9,613 nucleotides of DNA from SAR202 cluster bacterium. GTDB taxonomy: Bacteria; Chloroflexota; Dehalococcoidia; UBA3495. The position numbers were made by a program, and so were the translations under genes. The stretch's first letter is position 1, and every line of letters starts with the position of its first letter. The stretch covers positions 1-9,613 of the forward strand of contig VFHG01000200.1 in assembly GCA_009392075.1 (NCBI GenBank), written 5' to 3'. Of the stretch, positions 7,385 to 9,613 are shown in pieces. The notes under the pieces were generated by a model. That model worked only from the letters and a program-made list of their open reading frames with translations, did not search any database and was not told the origin of the DNA.

Positions 7385-7791
7385 CAAGCGCTGGGCCATT
7401 CTAGCACCAGGTTAACTATGGGCACCTACCCCCAGTTTTGCCCGATCTGCAGGTTTGTGCGGTAGCTGGAATCAACCCTAACTGATCGGGCTGTCCCTTC
7501 AAGCCAGACGATAGTCTAGTAAGTACTATACAACCCAAAAATCATTGGGGATCAACAGTGCCGGGACCCCAGGACAGTGCATCCAGCAACTATCAAAATA
7601 TGTAGACTAGGGAATCCACTCTTTCTTCTTGCTATTCCCAGACCCCATCCCCGGTGAAAGCCTGGAGCTCTTCTCCAGCGAAGTCATGTACCACTTTACA
7701 TAATGCAAGACTGAATCATGCTAGGCCGGGGATTGGGGCTAGGAAATTCAGTGCCCGTGAATTCCACTAGGCCTCTAGCCGCACAACTGCC

Positions 7792-8022
7792 TTAACCCGG
7801 CAGCGCCACGCTGGCCGAGATACGTTCATCTACAGACCGCGTAGTGTGGCCTTGTCCAGTCAAGTCTTCCACCTGCAATATGTCGCCCGGGTTAAACATC
7901 CGTTTGGATCCGTCTCCGATTCCAATCTCCATCTCTCCGGAGAGGGCCACCTTTAGTTCTCTATACATCTTTATTAAGTTATATCCTGCATACGCAACAT
8001 AGTGACCATTATCGCCACTGTA
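7792..8022 (-). pseudogene. Truncated cupin-domain gene (C-terminal half)
   Basis: On the minus strand a frame open from a stop at 8023-8025 to TAA at 7792-7794 encodes 76 residues; an internal ATG at 7966-7968 would give 58. From that ATG it reads as the second half of a small single-domain cupin: VALSGEMEIGIGDGSKR (7-23), the turn FNPGD (25-29), then VEDLTGQGHTTR (33-44) with His41 and a final strand ending VALPG. The ED-TG-GH pattern is one I know from cupins annotated only by domain. The first cupin motif, with its two metal-ligand histidines and about 40 N-terminal residues, is missing; upstream in this frame come stops at 8023-8025 and 8065-8067. No good ribosome site precedes the ATG. 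I interpret it as a truncated or decayed gene. A short functional protein is less likely. Confidence 0.6.
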
Positions 8023-8159
8023 TCAAGGGTCGATATTGGTTTTACTATGATATGTACTGAGTAATCAAAGGGTAATTTGTGTATCAGCAATACCGTTAAG
8101 TTCAGTCGATGCCTATCGTTTGGCGATACTCATCGAGGGTAAAAAGAGGCAGATAAGAA

Positions 8160-8387
8160 TTGATGGCAGTTATAAGTCTTTTGATCCTCGTAATTGTTGT
8201 ACTGGTTATCTTTGGAGGTTGGCGAATTGCCTTGGCCTACAAAGAAGGCAGGAGAGCAAAAGCGCTTGGGGAGAGGGCCGTTACTGAAATGCGGTTACGG
8301 GAGGCCCTAGAAGACCAATTAGCTGAAGAACGGGAAAGAAGGATTCAGTTAGAAAATGAATTGGCAGAATTTAAAGAAGACCACTGA
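8160..8387 (+). CDS. Small single-pass membrane protein with coiled coil
   Basis: A 75-residue protein of unknown function. Residues about 3-26 are a hydrophobic helix rich in Val, Ile and Leu (ISLLILVIVVLVIFGGW), followed by a basic patch (KEGRRAK, 28-34) that predicts the C-terminal part in the cytoplasm. Residues about 36-73 are highly charged with heptad-like Leu/Ala spacing (LREALEDQLAEERERR, LENELAEF), a probable coiled coil. The start is either TTG at 8160-8162 or ATG at 8163-8165. The purine-rich AGAGG at 8145-8149 sits rather far from both, with ten bases to the TTG, so the start is uncertain. The transporter gene follows on the same strand after about 76-79 bp, so the two may be cotranscribed. 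The architecture resembles LapA-like or phage-shock-like membrane anchors only in general shape; I do not assign a family. Confidence 0.62.
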   Translation: MMAVISLLILVIVVLVIFGGWRIALAYKEGRRAKALGERAVTEMRLREALEDQLAEERERRIQLENELAEFKEDH

Positions 8388-8463
8388 GAAAGACTCTGAG
8401 TTTTACCGGTGCCGTTAATTACCGCGAATACAATCTGGTTCTGCGGACCCATCCAGTGAGAAT

Positions 8464-9363
8464 GTGATGGCAATTTGGTTGGCGCTCCTTTCAGCAGCAA
8501 TTTTCGGACTTGTTACTGTCGCAGATAAACGCCTGATAGCAGTAAACATGCCAGATCTTTCTAGCTTTTATCTAATAATTGTAATAAGTCTGTACGGCCA
8601 CACTGGGCTTGCGCTGGCCGTGTTTGGGATTCCGGAACAACTACCTTTAGGTCATCTCTTGTTGGCTGGATTAGCTGGGTTATTTTGGGGAGCCGCACTT
8701 TGGACGATGTTCATAAGCTATAGGCTTGAGGAAGCCTCGCGGGCATCCGCAGTCATTCACACGTTCCCGGTTTTTGTGGCCTTACTGGCCATGCCTTTCT
8801 TGGGAGAACTTCTCTCGATCTCCCAATGGTTTGCAATTCTTATCGTCGTAATCGGAGCGTTTTCCATATCAATAAGAAGCTCATCAGGTAATCTGTTCGC
8901 CTTTAACAGAGCTTTCCCAATATTAATGGCGGCAAGCATGTTTACCGCCTTAGCTCATATCAGCGGTAAATACGCCCTCGAACGAATCGAGGTGGAATTC
9001 GTATACGCCTTGAGAAATTTCTGTATGGCTAGTTTCCTTGCGATGTTTTGCCGACCTAAAGATGTGCTCACCGTTATTCACGCGTTGAAACATCCTCAAA
9101 CGCTCGCTTTTATCGTTATCGGAGAAATGATATTGTCACCGATCGCCATATTCTTGAACGTTGCAGCTTCTAGTCTCGGTGCAATCTCAATCGTATCTAC
9201 TATTACTGCATCAAGGCCATTTTTCGTATTTCTCTACGGTAGTATCCTGAGCGTTCCACCATTCCGATTGCTAGACGAGACAATTGACAGAAGAACGCTT
9301 ACTACCAAGGCGGTTTCCATAGCTTTGATAATTGGGGGAATAGCCCTACTAACTTTCGGATAA
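8464..9363 (+). CDS. EamA/DMT-family transporter
   Basis: A 299-residue inner-membrane protein with about ten predicted helices arranged as two EamA-type repeats (roughly 3-137 and 148-299), the normal size for the drug/metabolite transporter superfamily. The first repeat shows the family's typical ending: EEASRASAVIHTFPVFVALLAMPFLGE at 89-115, then a helix VVIGAF. The second has ASSLGAISIVSTITASRPFF (235-254) and a terminal helix IALIIGGIALL (286-296) after an acidic/basic linker (LDETIDRR). Such proteins export or import amino acids, sugars-phosphates or drugs by secondary transport; substrate cannot be inferred. The start is GTG 8464-8466 or, more likely, ATG 8467-8469; only a weak GTGAG precedes it. 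It is divergent from the catabolic operon, so a role in moving that pathway's substrate is speculation. Confidence 0.93.
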   Translation: MMAIWLALLSAAIFGLVTVADKRLIAVNMPDLSSFYLIIVISLYGHTGLALAVFGIPEQLPLGHLLLAGLAGLFWGAALWTMFISYRLEEASRASAVIHTFPVFVALLAMPFLGELLSISQWFAILIVVIGAFSISIRSSSGNLFAFNRAFPILMAASMFTALAHISGKYALERIEVEFVYALRNFCMASFLAMFCRPKDVLTVIHALKHPQTLAFIVIGEMILSPIAIFLNVAASSLGAISIVSTITASRPFFVFLYGSILSVPPFRLLDETIDRRTLTTKAVSIALIIGGIALLTFG

Positions 9364-9377
9364 TTAGGGTCTAAAAG

Positions 9378-9411
9378 AAGGAATCGGACTCTTCGCTAGA
9401 TCCCGTTCCTT
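9378..9411 (+). terminator. Imperfect hairpin after the transporter gene
   Basis: AAGGAA (9378-9383) pairs with TTCCTT (9406-9411), and GGA (9386-9388) with TCC (9401-9403) further in, leaving a 12-base loop. It starts 15 bases after the transporter stop, where a terminator is expected, but no T-run follows and the stem has a mismatch. Rho-independent function is therefore doubtful. Confidence 0.3.
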
Positions 9412-9424
9412 GGAGACTTAAGTA

Positions 9425-9559
9425 ATGGATAGGCTCTCCAGCTTGGACGTAACCAACAACCTGAACCTGGGGAACGTTCGGAACCGGTTCTCCAACGAAT
9501 CCCACTGTTTACATATCTGGATAGTTGCTCGACGCACTGCCCGGGCGTCCCGGCGATAG
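9425..9559 (+). CDS. Short ORF, doubtful
   Basis: An ATG with GGAG (9412-9415) nine bases upstream opens a 44-codon frame ending in TAG at 9557-9559. The product has no recognisable domain; its first half is Asn/Leu-rich (LDVTNNLNLGNVRNRF) and its end Arg-rich (ARRTARASRR), the latter in a strongly GC-rich stretch. It may be the beginning of a frameshifted larger gene running off the right edge, or chance. The overlapping minus-strand frame looks less protein-like. Confidence 0.2.
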   Translation: MDRLSSLDVTNNLNLGNVRNRFSNESHCLHIWIVARRTARASRR

Positions 9560-9613
9560 GCCGACAGCCGCGCGACCCGTGGCCGCGATCGACATGGTGG
9601 CCAACTTGTCATG

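Larger units (their letters stand above)
7269..8159. other. Long gene-poor interval between divergent units
   Basis: This stretch of nearly 900 bases separates the minus-strand operon from the plus-strand transporter unit and should contain promoters for both, but I find no convincing -35/-10 pair. It carries a GC-rich hairpin (7367-7384), an imperfect inverted repeat around 7742-7765 (GGAAATTCA against TGAATTCC) and a cupin remnant (7792-8022). From 7300 to 7790 no long open frame is present; short frames with a coding look exist but are not supported. No RNA gene was recognised. Confidence 0.6.

Noticed and set aside
7626..7736. Short minus-strand frame of about 37 codons between stops, with a coding look
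   Set aside because: Too short, no start or ribosome site, and no recognisable family.
7400..7780. Repeated CTAG tetramers in the gene-poor interval
   Set aside because: CTAG is also frequent within the operon genes, so the cluster is not distinctive.
8046..8051. TATGAT as a -10 box for the small membrane-protein gene
   Set aside because: It matches five of six bases, but no credible -35 lies 16-18 bp upstream, so it could be chance in AT-rich DNA.
9418..9612. Minus-strand 64-codon frame at the right edge
   Set aside because: Arg/Ser-rich low-quality composition, no domain, no visible ribosome site within the window; probably a chance frame in GC-rich DNA.
1..9613. CRISPR array, insertion sequence or defence system
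   Set aside because: No regularly spaced repeats, no transposase or integrase frames, and no terminal inverted repeats of useful length were seen on either strand.

Overview
The window reads as a piece of a free-living bacterial chromosome of middling G+C. Its core (560-7268) is a six-gene, one-direction (minus strand) catabolic cluster flanked by gene-poor, partly decayed DNA. A luciferase-like flavin oxidoreductase, an AliA-type acyl-CoA ligase, a BadH-like SDR, an amidase-signature enzyme and a GQGH-type cupin fragment together are a mix I associate with heterotrophic marine lineages such as SAR202-like Chloroflexota. That is an inference of low to moderate confidence: there is no rRNA or phylogenetic marker in the window, and Actinobacteriota or Proteobacteria are not excluded.

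Layout. 1-559: no intact gene; two or three overlapping frames look protein-like in succession, as in a decayed or frameshifted gene. 560-7268, minus strand, in transcription order: LLM-class flavin oxidoreductase, alpha/beta hydrolase (GTG start), SDR dehydrogenase, AMP-forming acyl-CoA ligase, amidase-signature hydrolase, enoyl-CoA hydratase. The gaps are 21, 39, 83, 24 and 41 bp, consistent with one operon. 7269-8159: about 890 bp without an intact gene, holding a GC-rich hairpin and the C-terminal half of a cupin on the minus strand. 8160-9363, plus strand: a small membrane-anchored coiled-coil protein, then an EamA/DMT-family transporter. 9364-9613: a hairpin after the transporter, a short uncertain ORF, and an abrupt rise in G+C at the right edge.

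How the genes may work together. All six core enzymes keep the catalytic residues I can check. The ligase makes a CoA thioester, the hydratase and SDR can perform hydration and 3-hydroxyacyl-CoA oxidation, and the amidase could release a carboxylic acid for the ligase. The LLM enzyme and the alpha/beta hydrolase, adjacent at the promoter-proximal end, could oxygenate a ketone to a lactone/ester and hydrolyse it, or carry out an F420/FMN-dependent redox step followed by C-C or ester hydrolysis. The ligase and SDR resemble alicyclic-acid enzymes (AliA, BadH), which points to a cyclic or terpenoid carboxylate. No acyl-CoA dehydrogenase, thiolase or ring-cleaving BadI-type crotonase lies in the window, so the pathway is incomplete here. 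The substrate is unknown.
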